In this document: piece after piece, positions 9,754 to 18,286 of the stretch
How positions within the stretch are numbered: position 1 is the stretch's first letter
Layout: each line of letters opens with the position of its first letter
NCBI RefSeq assembly: GCF_030254645.1
Contig: NZ_CP116346.1
Location: forward strand, 62,001 to 126,000
Source: Paucibacter sediminis
GTDB lineage: Bacteria; Pseudomonadota; Gammaproteobacteria; Burkholderiales; Burkholderiaceae_C
Length of the DNA stretch: 64,000 bases
Reading direction: 5' to 3'
The notes under the pieces: generated by a model
What the model was told of the DNA's origin: nothing
What the model saw: only the letters and a program-made list of their open reading frames with translations
Database searches by the model: none
Translations under genes and position numbers: made by a program

Positions 9754-12236
9754 GCATCAGCGAACTGCTGCACAGGCTGGCCGCCAGCCGCTGGTTGGGC
9801 ATGCTTGTCAGCGCGCTGCTGTGCGGCCTGTACGCGCGCGGCGACGGCGCCTGGCCGCTCGGCTTCGTGGCCCTGCTGCCCTGGCTGCACCGGCTCAGCG
9901 CGGTGACCTCGCTGCGGGGCACGCTGCTGAGCGCCTGGGCCATGTCGGTGCTCTACACGTTGGCGGTGTTCGCCTGGTTCGGCAGCGCCATCGGCGCCTA
10001 CACGCAGCTGGGCGCCGGCACCGGCCTGCTGCTGCTCCTGCTGCTGGCGCCGCTGTTCCAGCCGCAGTTCTTCGCCTTTGTGCTGCTGCGTCGCCTGGGC
10101 CGCCGCCGCAGCCGCAACCGGCGTGCGCTGGCCGGGGCGCTGATGGGCAGCGCGGCCTGGGTCGGCGCCGAGTGGCTGCTGCCCAGGCTGTTGGGCGACA
10201 CGCTGGGCTATGGCCTCTATCCCGCCCGCCTGCTGCGCCAGGCCGCCGATCTCGGCGGTGCGGCGGGGCTCACGCTGCTGCTGCTGCTGAGCAACGAGGC
10301 CCTGGCCGAGGCGCTGGCGCGGCGTGCGCATGGCGCGCGGGCATTGGCGCGGCCGCTGGCGCTGGCGGCCCTGGTGCCGCTGCTGCTGGCCGGCTACGGC
10401 GCTTATGCGCTGGCGGCGCTAGCGGCCCTGCCGGCGGCCGGCAAGCCGCTGCGCATGGGCCTGGTGCAGGCGAATATCACCGACTACGAGGCACTGCGCC
10501 GCGAGCAGGGCGCGGCCGCGGTGGTGCGCGCGGTGCTGGACACGCATTTCGCGATGTCCTTCGATGCCGTCGAGCGCCAGCACGCCGATGCGGTGCTGTG
10601 GTCGGAGACGGTCTATCCCACCACCTTCGGCCATCCCAAGAGCGAGGCCGGCGCCGAATTCGACGCCGAGATACTGACGATCGTGAACGCCGCCGGCGTG
10701 CCCTTTGTGTTCGGCACCTATGACCGCGATGCGGCGGGCGAGTACAACGCCGCCGCCTTCGTCGCGCCCGGCGCGGGCCTGCTGGGCCTGTACCGCAAGA
10801 CCCGACCCTTCCCGCTCACCGAATACGTGCCGCCCTGGCTGGACGGCCCGGCCCTGCGGCGCTGGCTGCCCTGGGCCGGCGGCTGGCGGCCGGGCAGCGG
10901 TGCGCGCGTGTTCCCGCTGCGCCTGGCCGATGGCCGCGAGATCCCGGTGCTGGCGCTGATCTGCCTGGACGCCGTCGATACCGGCCTCGCCATCGAGGGC
11001 GCGCGCCTGGGCGGCCAGGCCATCCTGACCCTGTCCAACGACGCCTGGTTCAACGCCCTGCCGCAGGGCGCGGCCCTGCACCAGGCGGTGGCGGCGTTTC
11101 GCAGCATCGAGACGCGGCTGCCGCAGTTCCGCGTCACCAGCAACGGCTTCAGCGCCATCATCGATGCGGGCGGCAGCATCGTCGCCGGCTCGCGCCTGGG
11201 CGAACGCGTGCTGGTGCTGGGCGAGCTGCCGGTGCGCGAGGCCGGCGGCCGCCCCACCCTGATGCTGGCCTGGGGCGACTGGGTGGGGCGCGCGGCCGTC
11301 GCCGCGCTGGCCCTGCTGGCCTTGGGCACCGCCTTGCGCCGCTGGTGGCGGCCCGGCGAAGCACAGCCGGACCCCGCCGCCAGCGATGCCACCACCCTGG
11401 CAAGCGTGGCCGTGCTACCCCCCGCCGCTCGCCTCGCCGCCGGCCTGCTGCGCGGCTTTGCGCGCGCCAGCCTGCTGTGGATGCTGGCGGCGATGGCGCT
11501 GGGCGACGGCCTGCTGCAGCTGAGCACGCTGGCGCAGCTGCGCAGCGTGGCGGCGCTGTTCCTCGCCCCCGAGCTGGCGGCCTGGTGCGTGCTGCGCGCC
11601 TTCACCGCGCGCGTCAGCATCGATGCTGAAGCCGGCATGCTGGTGCTGGCGCGCGGCCGCCAGCGCCTGGCCCTGCCGCTGCAGGACATCGCCGGCATCG
11701 AGCCCTGGCGGCTGCGCCTGCCGGGCCCGGGCGCCTGGCTGCGCCTGGCCGGCGGCCGGCGCTGGCATTACGGGCTGGCGCTGGCCGACCCGCTGGCGCT
11801 GGCGCGCCTGCTGCGGCTGGCACCCCCGCCTCCCTTGTCGTTTGCGGCTCGCTACGCGCAACTCTGCCTAACTTCCAGCCGGCGCAGCCGCCTGCAGCGG
11901 CCGGCGGCGAAGTTCCTGCTGCTGCCGCTGGCGCTGGCAATACCGGCTTTCCGCCTGCACCAGCAGATCGCCTATGGCGGCAGCTTCGGCGAGCTGCAGG
12001 CCTATGGGGCGCTGCTCTTCCTGAAGGGCTTTGCGCTCTGGTGGGCCGCCTGGGCGATCGGCGTGCTGCTGTGCGCCGCGCTGCTGCGCGCCGCCATCGA
12101 GGCCGGCACGCTGGCGGCCCTGCTGCTGCGTCCTGAGCAGGCCGGCGCGCTGCGGCACTGGCTGGAGCGCCTGGGCCTGGCCTTGCTCTACCTGGGCCTG
12201 CCGGCCTGGCTGCTGCTGCGCCTGCTGGCGCCGTGA
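9750..12236 (+). CDS. Apolipoprotein N-acyltransferase-like protein with long C-terminal extension
   Basis: 828-aa integral membrane protein. Residues ~10-225 form the multi-TM Lnt bundle and ~228-495 a nitrilase (C-N hydrolase) domain. The Glu-Lys-Cys triad is intact: E286 (WSETVYP), K350 (YRKTRPFPLTEYVP) and C405 (LICLDAVD). Lnt normally transfers the third acyl chain to lipoproteins and is about 500-550 aa; here ~300 extra residues follow, with further TM helices around a PH-like stretch (RVSIDAEAGMLVLARG). The start codon is TTG, overlapping the upstream stop, preceded by GGGGG. The gene is not beside corC/ybeY, where the housekeeping lnt usually sits, so a specialised paralogue is inferred. 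Confidence 0.8.
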   Translation: MSISELLHRLAASRWLGMLVSALLCGLYARGDGAWPLGFVALLPWLHRLSAVTSLRGTLLSAWAMSVLYTLAVFAWFGSAIGAYTQLGAGTGLLLLLLLAPLFQPQFFAFVLLRRLGRRRSRNRRALAGALMGSAAWVGAEWLLPRLLGDTLGYGLYPARLLRQAADLGGAAGLTLLLLLSNEALAEALARRAHGARALARPLALAALVPLLLAGYGAYALAALAALPAAGKPLRMGLVQANITDYEALRREQGAAAVVRAVLDTHFAMSFDAVERQHADAVLWSETVYPTTFGHPKSEAGAEFDAEILTIVNAAGVPFVFGTYDRDAAGEYNAAAFVAPGAGLLGLYRKTRPFPLTEYVPPWLDGPALRRWLPWAGGWRPGSGARVFPLRLADGREIPVLALICLDAVDTGLAIEGARLGGQAILTLSNDAWFNALPQGAALHQAVAAFRSIETRLPQFRVTSNGFSAIIDAGGSIVAGSRLGERVLVLGELPVREAGGRPTLMLAWGDWVGRAAVAALALLALGTALRRWWRPGEAQPDPAASDATTLASVAVLPPAARLAAGLLRGFARASLLWMLAAMALGDGLLQLSTLAQLRSVAALFLAPELAAWCVLRAFTARVSIDAEAGMLVLARGRQRLALPLQDIAGIEPWRLRLPGPGAWLRLAGGRRWHYGLALADPLALARLLRLAPPPPLSFAARYAQLCLTSSRRSRLQRPAAKFLLLPLALAIPAFRLHQQIAYGGSFGELQAYGALLFLKGFALWWAAWAIGVLLCAALLRAAIEAGTLAALLLRPEQAGALRHWLERLGLALLYLGLPAWLLLRLLAP

Positions 12237-12255
12237 GCCGGGCAGGCCGCCGCGC

Positions 12256-12888
12256 CTACAGCGCCATCGCAGGCCGCAACGCCATCGCCTGGCGCCAGCG
12301 CAGCAAGTGCGGGTGCTGCTCGCCGGGCTTGACGCGCACCACGCGCGCGAAGTCCACCGCCACCACGGCGGTGATGTCGGCGATGCTGAAACGCTCGGCG
12401 GCAATGAAATCGCGGCCCTGCAGGCGCGCGTCGAGCTCGACGAAGAACTGCTGCAGCCGCGCCAGGCCGCGCTGCGCCAGTGCAGGGATCTGCGCATAGT
12501 CCACCGGCCCCGGCAGCGCGCGGTTGGCCATCGCCGGGGCGCTGTTGCGCATCGCCTCGGCGATCGCCATCAGCCCCTCGAACTCGATGCGCCATTGCCA
12601 GCTCGCGATCTCGGCCTTCTCCGCGGGCGTGCTGCCCAGCAGCGCCGGCTCCGGAAAGCGCGCCTCGAGATAGGCGGCGATGGCGGCGTTGTCGGTCAGC
12701 AGCAGGCCCTCGTCGGTGCGCAGCGCCGGCACCGTGCATTGCGGGTTGATGCGCCGGTAGGCCTCGCTGAGCTGCTCGCCCTGGCGCAGGTCCACCTGCA
12801 CCGTCTCATGCACCACGCCCTTCTCGGCCAGCAGGATGCGCGCGCGGCGCGGGCTCGGCGCGGTGGCGCAGTCGTAGAGGGTGATCAT
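12256..12888 (-). CDS. Glutathione S-transferase family protein
   Basis: 210-aa cytosolic GST. The N-terminal thioredoxin-like domain (MITLYDCATAPSPRRARILLAEK) carries the Ser-containing active-site loop and the cis-Pro motif TVPAL; the GSH-gamma-Glu site is in LLTDNAAIAAYLE. The C-terminal helical domain has the N-capping FSIADITAVVAVDFA. Its ATG overlaps the stop of yghU (ATGA). It is the last of six overlapping genes on the minus strand and probably conjugates or reduces electrophiles. Confidence 0.9.
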   Translation of the reverse strand: MITLYDCATAPSPRRARILLAEKGVVHETVQVDLRQGEQLSEAYRRINPQCTVPALRTDEGLLLTDNAAIAAYLEARFPEPALLGSTPAEKAEIASWQWRIEFEGLMAIAEAMRNSAPAMANRALPGPVDYAQIPALAQRGLARLQQFFVELDARLQGRDFIAAERFSIADITAVVAVDFARVVRVKPGEQHPHLLRWRQAMALRPAMAL

Positions 12889-13778
12889 GGCGGCGTCCTT
12901 CCAGCCGGCTCGGCCAGCTTGTCCTGGGTGCGGGTCTCGAAGTCGCTGGCCGCGTGGCGCTCCAGCAGCTGGCTGGCGGGCTGGCCCCAGCTGCGGTTGA
13001 CGATGCGGCCACGCCGCACCGCGGGCCGCTGGGCGATCGCATCGGTCCAGCGCAGCACATGGCGGTAGTCCTGCACCTGCAGGAACTCGCCCGCGCCATA
13101 GAGCTGGCCCTTCACGAGCGTGCCATACCAGGGCCAGACCGCCATGTCGGCGATGGTGTAGTCGGCGCCGGCGAGGTAAGGGCTCTCGGCCAGGCGCCGG
13201 TCCAGCACATCGAGCTGACGCTTCACCTCCATGGCATAGCGGTCGATCGCGTACTCGATCTTCTCGGGCGCGTAGGCGTAGAAATGGCCGAAGCCGCCGC
13301 CGAGAAAGGGCGCGCTGCCCATCTGCCAGAACAGCCACGACAGGCATTCGGCGCGCGCCGCGCCGCCGGCCGGCAAGAACGCGCCGAACTTCTCGGCCAG
13401 GTGCAGCAGGATCGCGCCCGACTCGAACACGCGCAGCGGCTCGGGCCCGCTGCGGTCCAGCAGGGCCGGGATCTTGGAGTTCGGGTTGATGCCGACAAAG
13501 CCGCTGCCGAACTGCTCGCCCGCGTCGATGCGCACCAGCCAGGCGTCGTACTCGGCGCCCGCATGGCCCGCCTCCAGCAGCTCCTCCAGCAGCACCGTGA
13601 CCTTCACGCCATTGGGCGTGGCGAGCGAATACAGCTGCAGCGGATGGCGGCCCACCGGCAGCTCGCGCTCATGGGTGGCGCCGGCCACCGGCCGGTTGAT
13701 GGCGGCGAAGCGGCCGCCGTTGCCGTCCTTCTTCCAGGCCCAGACGCTGGGCGGCTGGTAGGGTGCGGCCTCGTTCAT
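12885..13778 (-). CDS. yghU: Glutathione-dependent disulfide-bond oxidoreductase YghU
   Basis: 297-aa Nu-class GST, full length for YghU (~288 aa). It has the long N-terminal extension (YQPPSVWAWKKDGNGGRFAAINRP), then a thioredoxin fold with the active-site region YSLATPNGVKVTVLLEEL, the INPNSKIPAL cis-Pro loop, and the helical domain SAPFLGGGFGHFYAYAPEKIEYAIDRY. YghU binds two glutathione molecules and shows disulfide reductase and organic-hydroperoxide activity. Both ends overlap neighbours by 4 nt (ATGA), giving tight translational coupling between the thioesterase and the GST. Confidence 0.95.
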   Translation of the reverse strand: MNEAAPYQPPSVWAWKKDGNGGRFAAINRPVAGATHERELPVGRHPLQLYSLATPNGVKVTVLLEELLEAGHAGAEYDAWLVRIDAGEQFGSGFVGINPNSKIPALLDRSGPEPLRVFESGAILLHLAEKFGAFLPAGGAARAECLSWLFWQMGSAPFLGGGFGHFYAYAPEKIEYAIDRYAMEVKRQLDVLDRRLAESPYLAGADYTIADMAVWPWYGTLVKGQLYGAGEFLQVQDYRHVLRWTDAIAQRPAVRRGRIVNRSWGQPASQLLERHAASDFETRTQDKLAEPAGRTPP

Positions 13779-14278
13779 GCAGTGGGTGCTCCTGGCTTGG
13801 GCAGCGCGGCGGCAAAAAAGCTCTCGGGCATCTGCACCGCGGTGACCTCGCCGCGCGCCGTCACCACGCCCTCGGCCAGCACCCAGGACTCGACGATCAC
13901 CTTGCGGCCCTGGATGGCCTTGACGCGGCCGCGTATCTCCAGCGGGCCGGCGATCGGCGTGGGCTTGAGATAGTCCACATGCAGGGAGCCGGTGACGAAA
14001 CGGAAGGCCGGCTGCGTGTCCATCTCGCGCCCCTCGGCGCGGTACATGGCGGCGGCGGCCGTGCCGGTGCTGTGGCAATCGATCAGCGAGGCGATCAGGC
14101 CGCCATAGACATAACCCGGCACCGCGGTGTGGAAGGGCTCGGGCCGGTAGCGGGTGACGCTCTCCTCGCCATCCCAATGCGTCTTGATCTGGTGGCCGTG
14201 GCCGTTGAGGCGCCCGCAGCCGTAGCAATGCGCGACGTTCTCCGGGTAGTTGTCCTGAAAGGCACTTTTTTCACTCAT
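13775..14278 (-). CDS. PaaI-type hotdog thioesterase
   Basis: 167-aa hotdog-fold acyl-CoA thioesterase. Visible features are an N-terminal CYGCGRLNGHGHQIK motif and the catalytic-loop region PGYVYGGLIASLIDCHSTGTA, in which the Asp/His of the long helix is conserved, followed by LHVDYLKPTP. The N-terminal CxxCG knuckle is typical of a betaproteobacterial subgroup. Substrate unknown. The ATG overlaps the stop of the small Cys-rich gene upstream by 4 nt. Confidence 0.9.
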   Translation of the reverse strand: MSEKSAFQDNYPENVAHCYGCGRLNGHGHQIKTHWDGEESVTRYRPEPFHTAVPGYVYGGLIASLIDCHSTGTAAAAMYRAEGREMDTQPAFRFVTGSLHVDYLKPTPIAGPLEIRGRVKAIQGRKVIVESWVLAEGVVTARGEVTAVQMPESFFAAALPKPGAPTA

Positions 14279-14475
14279 GGGCTTGCTCCGGCGTTCGCGG
14301 GGGTGTCGGGATGGCGCGCGCGCCAGGCCCGCATGGCCTGGCGGTAGGCGTCCATCGCCAGGTCGTGCAGCTCGAAGATGCAGGGCTCGCAGCCATTGCC
14401 GCAGCAGGCCTCGAGCTCGGGCTGCACGGGTGGCATGGGCATCGGGTCGGGGTCGGGCGCGTCAGTGCTCATCAT
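14275..14475 (-). CDS. Oxidoreductase-like (Oxidored-like) small Cys-rich protein
   Basis: 66-aa protein with an acidic/proline-rich N-terminus, then CCGNGCEPCIFELHD and a helical tail. This matches the small Oxidored-like domain, whose cysteine cluster may bind metal. No catalytic role is known. It lies 6 bp after the preceding gene's stop and overlaps the thioesterase start. Either of two adjacent ATG codons could be used. Confidence 0.75.
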   Translation of the reverse strand: MMSTDAPDPDPMPMPPVQPELEACCGNGCEPCIFELHDLAMDAYRQAMRAWRARHPDTPANAGASP

Positions 14476-14481
14476 GGGCGG

Positions 14482-14694
14482 TCACGGCGCGCCGCGCTGC
14501 ACGCGCGAGCCCAGCTCGGTGATGCCGCGCCGGCCATCGGCCAGCGGTGCGGTGGCCAGGCCCAGGTCCTGAAAGCGCTGCTGCATGGCCTCGCTGACGA
14601 CGCGGCCGCCGAACACCTGCGGAATGAACCAGAGGTCGGCGACCTCGGCCGGGGTGAGCAGGGCACGGATCTCGGAAGCGGTCTTGGCGGTCAT
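14482..14694 (-). CDS. Small conserved-looking protein of unknown function
   Basis: 70-aa protein (MTAKTASEIRALLTPAEVAD...), not recognised. It is soluble and largely helical, with VFGGRVVSEAMQQRFQDLG in the centre. Its ATG overlaps the GNAT gene's stop (ATGA), which strongly supports real translation within the six-gene operon. The GNAT-to-GST order suggests a detoxification or redox operon, but this gene's own role cannot be inferred. Confidence 0.65.
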   Translation of the reverse strand: MTAKTASEIRALLTPAEVADLWFIPQVFGGRVVSEAMQQRFQDLGLATAPLADGRRGITELGSRVQRGAP

Positions 14695-15242
14695 GGCACG
14701 GACTTTACCGCCAGGCCGTGTGCGCGCTCGAGCCGGTAATGGTGTTCGGTGCAGGCTTCGCCCTTGAACAGCGCCGCCTCGCTGTGCACCAACCGCAGGC
14801 CCAGGCGCTCCAGCAGCCGCATGCTGGCGTGGTTGCGCGCATCGGTGATGGCGATCAGCGCGCGCACCTCGGGGCGCGCGAACAGCATCTCGATGAGGGC
14901 GCGCAGCGCCTCGGTGGCCAGGCCCCGGCCCTGCGCCTCGCGCATCAGCGTGAAGCCGATCTCGGCCACGCCACCGGCATGCAGGCACAGGCCGATATCG
15001 CCCACCAGCTCGTCACCGGGGCGCTGTGCGATCGCCAGCTGCAGCCAGGCCTCCTCCACGAAGGCCGGGGCGGCGTGCATGCCGGCGATGAAGTCGGCCG
15101 CCTCCGCCATACTCAGCGCGCTCCAGCCCTGGTAGCGCGCCAGCTCCGGGTCGGCGCGGTAGGCGGCGAAGCGCGCCAGGTCGGCGGGCCGCAGGCGGCG
15201 CAGGCTGAGGCGCGCGGTCGTGAGGGTGCTGAACTCTTGCAT
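14691..15242 (-). CDS. GNAT-family N-acetyltransferase (RimJ/RimL-like)
   Basis: 183-aa acetyltransferase of the RimJ/RimL type. It starts with TTARLSLRRLRPADLARFAAYR, has the central strand VAEIGFTL and the acetyl-CoA pyrophosphate-binding loop REAQGRGLATEAL (consensus Q/RxxGxG/A), and ends with the NHASMRLLERLGLRLV motif of this subfamily. It probably acetylates a protein N-terminus or a small amine. First gene of the minus-strand six-gene operon ending at 12256. Confidence 0.9.
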   Translation of the reverse strand: MQEFSTLTTARLSLRRLRPADLARFAAYRADPELARYQGWSALSMAEAADFIAGMHAAPAFVEEAWLQLAIAQRPGDELVGDIGLCLHAGGVAEIGFTLMREAQGRGLATEALRALIEMLFARPEVRALIAITDARNHASMRLLERLGLRLVHSEAALFKGEACTEHHYRLERAHGLAVKSVP

Positions 15243-15321
15243 GGCCGCGACGGTAACAGCATGAAACCCGCCTCGCCATGGCCTGCCCATAATGCGCGCC
15301 AACCGGAGCGCAACGCACACC

Positions 15322-16140
15322 ATGACCGAATTGAACGAACGCAGCACCATCACCCCCGCACTGCTGCTAGCGCGGCTGGAGGCCATCGCCGGCGCGCTGC
15401 GCGACAGCGGCACGGCGCTGGGCCTGCTGGGGCTGGGCTCGGTGGGGCTGGAGCGCGGCCGCCTGGATGCCTATTCGGATCTGGACTTCTTCGCCATCGT
15501 CGCGCCCGGCCACAAGGCGCGCTACATCGAGCGGCTCGACTGGCTGGCCGCGGCCCATCCGCTGGCCTGGCATTTCCAGAACACCGCGGACGGCCACAAG
15601 GCCTTGATGGCCGACGGGGTGTTCTGCGAATTCGCGGTGTTCGAAGCGCATGAGCTGGCGCAGATCCCCTACGCCAGCGGGCAATGGGTCTGGCGCAGCG
15701 AGGCGCTCGACCCGGCGCTGGCGCATCCGAGCCTGCCCATGCCCACCGCGCGCCTGCCGGACGAGCGCTGGATCGTCGGCGAGGCGCTGAGCTGCCTGTT
15801 CGTCGGCCTGCAGCGCTGGCAGCGCGGCGAGAAGCTCTCGGCCGCGCGCTTTGTGCAGGGCCACGCGCTCGACCGGCTGATCGAACTCGACGCCTTGCGC
15901 GCCGAGGACCACGCTCGCGCCGGCGCCGATGCGCCGGCCGACCCCTTCAACCGCGAGCGCCGGCTGGAGCGACGCCAGCCCGGGCTGGTGCAGGAGCTGC
16001 CCGCGCTGATGCCGGGTTATGCCGCCACGCCGGCGGCGGCCCTCGCCATGCTGGCCGCGCTGGAGCGGCGCGGCGCGCGGCTGGACCCGCACATCAGGGC
16101 GCAAGTCCTGGCGCTGGCGACGCATCGCGGATGCGCCTGA
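15322..16140 (+). CDS. Nucleotidyltransferase-fold protein
   Basis: 272-aa protein with the Pol-beta/nucleotidyltransferase signature GLGSVGLERGRLDAYSDLDFFAIV (GS ... DxYSDLDF), the two Asp residues being the metal ligands; the pattern resembles aminoglycoside adenylyltransferases and small-molecule nucleotidylyltransferases. The C-terminal half is helical. No resistance function can be claimed. The start at MTELNERS is preferred; an ATG 30 nt upstream is in frame. The 3' end overlaps the MFS gene by 47 nt, convergently. Confidence 0.75.
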   Translation: MTELNERSTITPALLLARLEAIAGALRDSGTALGLLGLGSVGLERGRLDAYSDLDFFAIVAPGHKARYIERLDWLAAAHPLAWHFQNTADGHKALMADGVFCEFAVFEAHELAQIPYASGQWVWRSEALDPALAHPSLPMPTARLPDERWIVGEALSCLFVGLQRWQRGEKLSAARFVQGHALDRLIELDALRAEDHARAGADAPADPFNRERRLERRQPGLVQELPALMPGYAATPAAALAMLAALERRGARLDPHIRAQVLALATHRGCA

Positions 16141-17404
16141 TCGGCGTCAGCAGCAGGCCCAGCACCACGATCAGCAAGAGCGCCGCACCGCTGGCGCTGA
16201 ACAGCAGCGCCAGGCCCAGCAGCTTGAGCGCAGCGCCGGCCGCGGCCGCGGCCAGCGGCGTGATGCCCATGAAGATGAACATGAACAGGCTCATGGCCCG
16301 GCCCAGCATGGCCGGCGGGATGCGCTGCTGCATCCAGGTGTAGACGGCCACCTGCACAAAGCCGCCCAGCGCGCCCAGCGGCACCAGCAGGGCCAGGCCC
16401 TGCCAGGTGGCGTGGACATGGCCGAAGGGCAGAAAGGCCAGGCCCGCGCAGGCGTCGATGGCCAGCACCGTGGCGCCCAGCGTGCCCAGGCGCCGGCCCT
16501 TGAGCAGGCCGGACAGCGCCATGCCCACCAGCACGCCGCCGCCATGGCCGGCCAGCAGCAGGCCCAGCGAGGCCGCGCCGCCCGGCAGCTGGGTCTGTGC
16601 CAGCACCGGCAGCGCCACCTGGATGGGGCCGCCGACGAAAAAGCCGATGGCGGCGAAATATAGGCACAGGGTGCGCAGCTCCACGTCGCGCCAGAAGAAG
16701 CGCATCGCCTCGGCGATCGCCGCCAGCACCGGCACCGGCTCGGGCCGCGCGCGCTGGCCGAGCCTGACCTGGCGCAGCGTCCAGGCCGAGACGAAGAAGC
16801 TGAAGGCATCGAAGCCGAAGGCCAGCGCCAGGCCGCGCGCATCGTTGATGTGCTGCTGCGGCGCCGGCGGCGCGCCCGGCTCCGCCAGCAGCACGATCAG
16901 CGCGCCGGCCAGCGCCGGCCCCAGCAGCACGCTCAGCTGGCGCAGCGCCATCAGCGTGCCGTTGGCGGCCTGCAGGGCCTCGGGCGGCAGGGCCTGGGGC
17001 AGGATCGAGCTGCCGGCCGGATAGCTGAAGGCGGTGGCCAGGCCGATGCCCAGCGCCAGGCCATAGACCATCCACAGCTGCAGCGTGCCGCTCCACACCA
17101 GCAGGGCCAGCAGGCCCACCAGGGCGCCGTTGATCAGCTTGGTGAGCAGCAGCACGCGCTGCGGCGAATGGCGGTCGACGATGGCCCCGCCCACCAGGAT
17201 GAAGACGGCGCGCGGCACGCCCATCACCGCCAGCACCGTGCCCAGCACCAGGGCGTCGCCGCTGAGCTGCAGCACCAGCCAGGGCAAGGCGATGAGGGTG
17301 AACTGGTCGCCCAGCATGGACAGCAGGCCGCCGCCCAACAGCCAGCGGAAATTCGGGTTGGCAAACAGCCGGGCCTTGCCGGCCTGGGTCTCAGGTCTTG
17401 TCAT
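16094..17404 (-). CDS. MFS transporter (enterobactin/macrolide-exporter-like, MFS_3 type)
   Basis: 436-aa, about 12-TM major facilitator. It has the N-terminal NFRWLLGGGLLSMLGDQFTLIALPWLVLQL typical of MFS_3 drug and siderophore exporters, and motif A in the cytoplasmic loop between TM2 and TM3 (GGAIVDRHSPQRVLL). The gene starts inside the 3' end of the MerR regulator (14-nt overlap), so it is co-translated with it and is presumably the regulator's target: an efflux pump induced by the compound the regulator senses. Confidence 0.88.
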   Translation of the reverse strand: MTRPETQAGKARLFANPNFRWLLGGGLLSMLGDQFTLIALPWLVLQLSGDALVLGTVLAVMGVPRAVFILVGGAIVDRHSPQRVLLLTKLINGALVGLLALLVWSGTLQLWMVYGLALGIGLATAFSYPAGSSILPQALPPEALQAANGTLMALRQLSVLLGPALAGALIVLLAEPGAPPAPQQHINDARGLALAFGFDAFSFFVSAWTLRQVRLGQRARPEPVPVLAAIAEAMRFFWRDVELRTLCLYFAAIGFFVGGPIQVALPVLAQTQLPGGAASLGLLLAGHGGGVLVGMALSGLLKGRRLGTLGATVLAIDACAGLAFLPFGHVHATWQGLALLVPLGALGGFVQVAVYTWMQQRIPPAMLGRAMSLFMFIFMGITPLAAAAAGAALKLLGLALLFSASGAALLLIVVLGLLLTPIRRIRDASPAPGLAP

Positions 17405-18131
17405 GGTTGTTCTCCTCCCTTGGGTTCAGCGCCTGGCGCAGATAGGCGATCATTTCCGGCGTGACGCCGGTCTCGCGCTGCAGCCCCGTTTCCTGCTCGT
17501 ACATGGCCTGCACCTTGGCCTTCAGCTGAGCCTGGTCGCCGACGAACTGCTGGGCCAGCGCGCGCCAGCGCAGGGCCAGGGCGCGCACACCCGGGCTGAC
17601 GGCCGGCACGCCCGCCGTCATGCTGGCCTGCACCTCCTGGATCAGGCCGTGCCAGGCCAGCTCGATATCGCGCACGCGCGCCTCGCCCAGCTCGGCGCGG
17701 CGGCGCGACAGGGCCTGCAGCTCCGCCTCGCTGAAGTACTGCTCGAACAGCCGCATCAGGCTCATCACGGTGAACAGGTGTTCGCTCAAGCCCTGCTCGC
17801 TCGCATGGGCGCGCGCCGCCACCGTCTTGAGCGCCTTGAGCAGGCGCTGCTGGCGCTGCAGCTGCAGCTCCACCTCGGCGATCTGGCGCTCCAGCACCTC
17901 GCGCAGCGGCGGGTTCTCCGCCTCCATCAGCAGGGCGATCTCCTTCAGCGCCAGGCCGGAATGGCGCAGCGCCAGCACGCGGTGCAGGCGCTGCACATCG
18001 GCCTCGCTGTAGCGCCGGTAGCCGGCCTCGCTGCGCCCTGAGGGCAGCAGCAGGCCGAGCTTTTCGTAGTGATGCAGGGCGCGCACGGTGAGCCCGGCAC
18101 GCTTGGCGAGTTCGCCGACGGTGTATTCCAT
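17391..18131 (-). CDS. MerR-family regulator with TipAS-like C-terminal domain
   Basis: 246-aa transcription factor. The N-terminal winged helix (YTVGELAKRAGLTVRALHHYEKLGLL, then SEAGYRRYSEADVQRL) is classic MerR; a coiled-coil dimerisation helix follows, then a ~110-aa TipAS-like drug-recognition domain. The start (MEYTVG) lies only ~8 nt from the predicted -10 box, so the mRNA may be leaderless. It overlaps the MFS exporter gene it probably controls. The ligand is unknown. Confidence 0.9.
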   Translation of the reverse strand: MEYTVGELAKRAGLTVRALHHYEKLGLLLPSGRSEAGYRRYSEADVQRLHRVLALRHSGLALKEIALLMEAENPPLREVLERQIAEVELQLQRQQRLLKALKTVAARAHASEQGLSEHLFTVMSLMRLFEQYFSEAELQALSRRRAELGEARVRDIELAWHGLIQEVQASMTAGVPAVSPGVRALALRWRALAQQFVGDQAQLKAKVQAMYEQETGLQRETGVTPEMIAYLRQALNPREENNHDKT

Positions 18132-18138
18132 GGCTCGC

Positions 18139-18169
18139 ATCATCGGGCCTCACGCAAGGTGAGGGTCAA
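18139..18169 (-). promoter_or_regulatory. MerR-type promoter and dyad operator for the merR-MFS operon
   Basis: On the minus strand a -35 TTGACC (18169-18164) and a -10-like GATGAT (18144-18139) are 19 bp apart, the over-long spacing typical of MerR-regulated promoters. The spacer holds a perfect dyad CCTCAC-5-GTGAGG (18148-18164). This predicts autoregulation by the adjacent MerR protein, with ligand-induced DNA untwisting. Confidence 0.65.
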
Positions 18170-18286
18170 GCCCCCCGGCGCGCCCGCGCTTAACAAACCC
18201 ACACAGTCTTAATGTGGGGCCCACCCTATCCTCGCGCCCAGCCCAACCCGGCCGCCCGCCGCGCGGCAGCATCCAAGGAGTACGCG

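Noticed and set aside
15322-16140. Aminoglycoside-resistance adenylyltransferase.
   Set aside because: The nucleotidyltransferase motif is present, but the C-terminal domain is not recognisable as a known resistance enzyme and the context is chromosomal.
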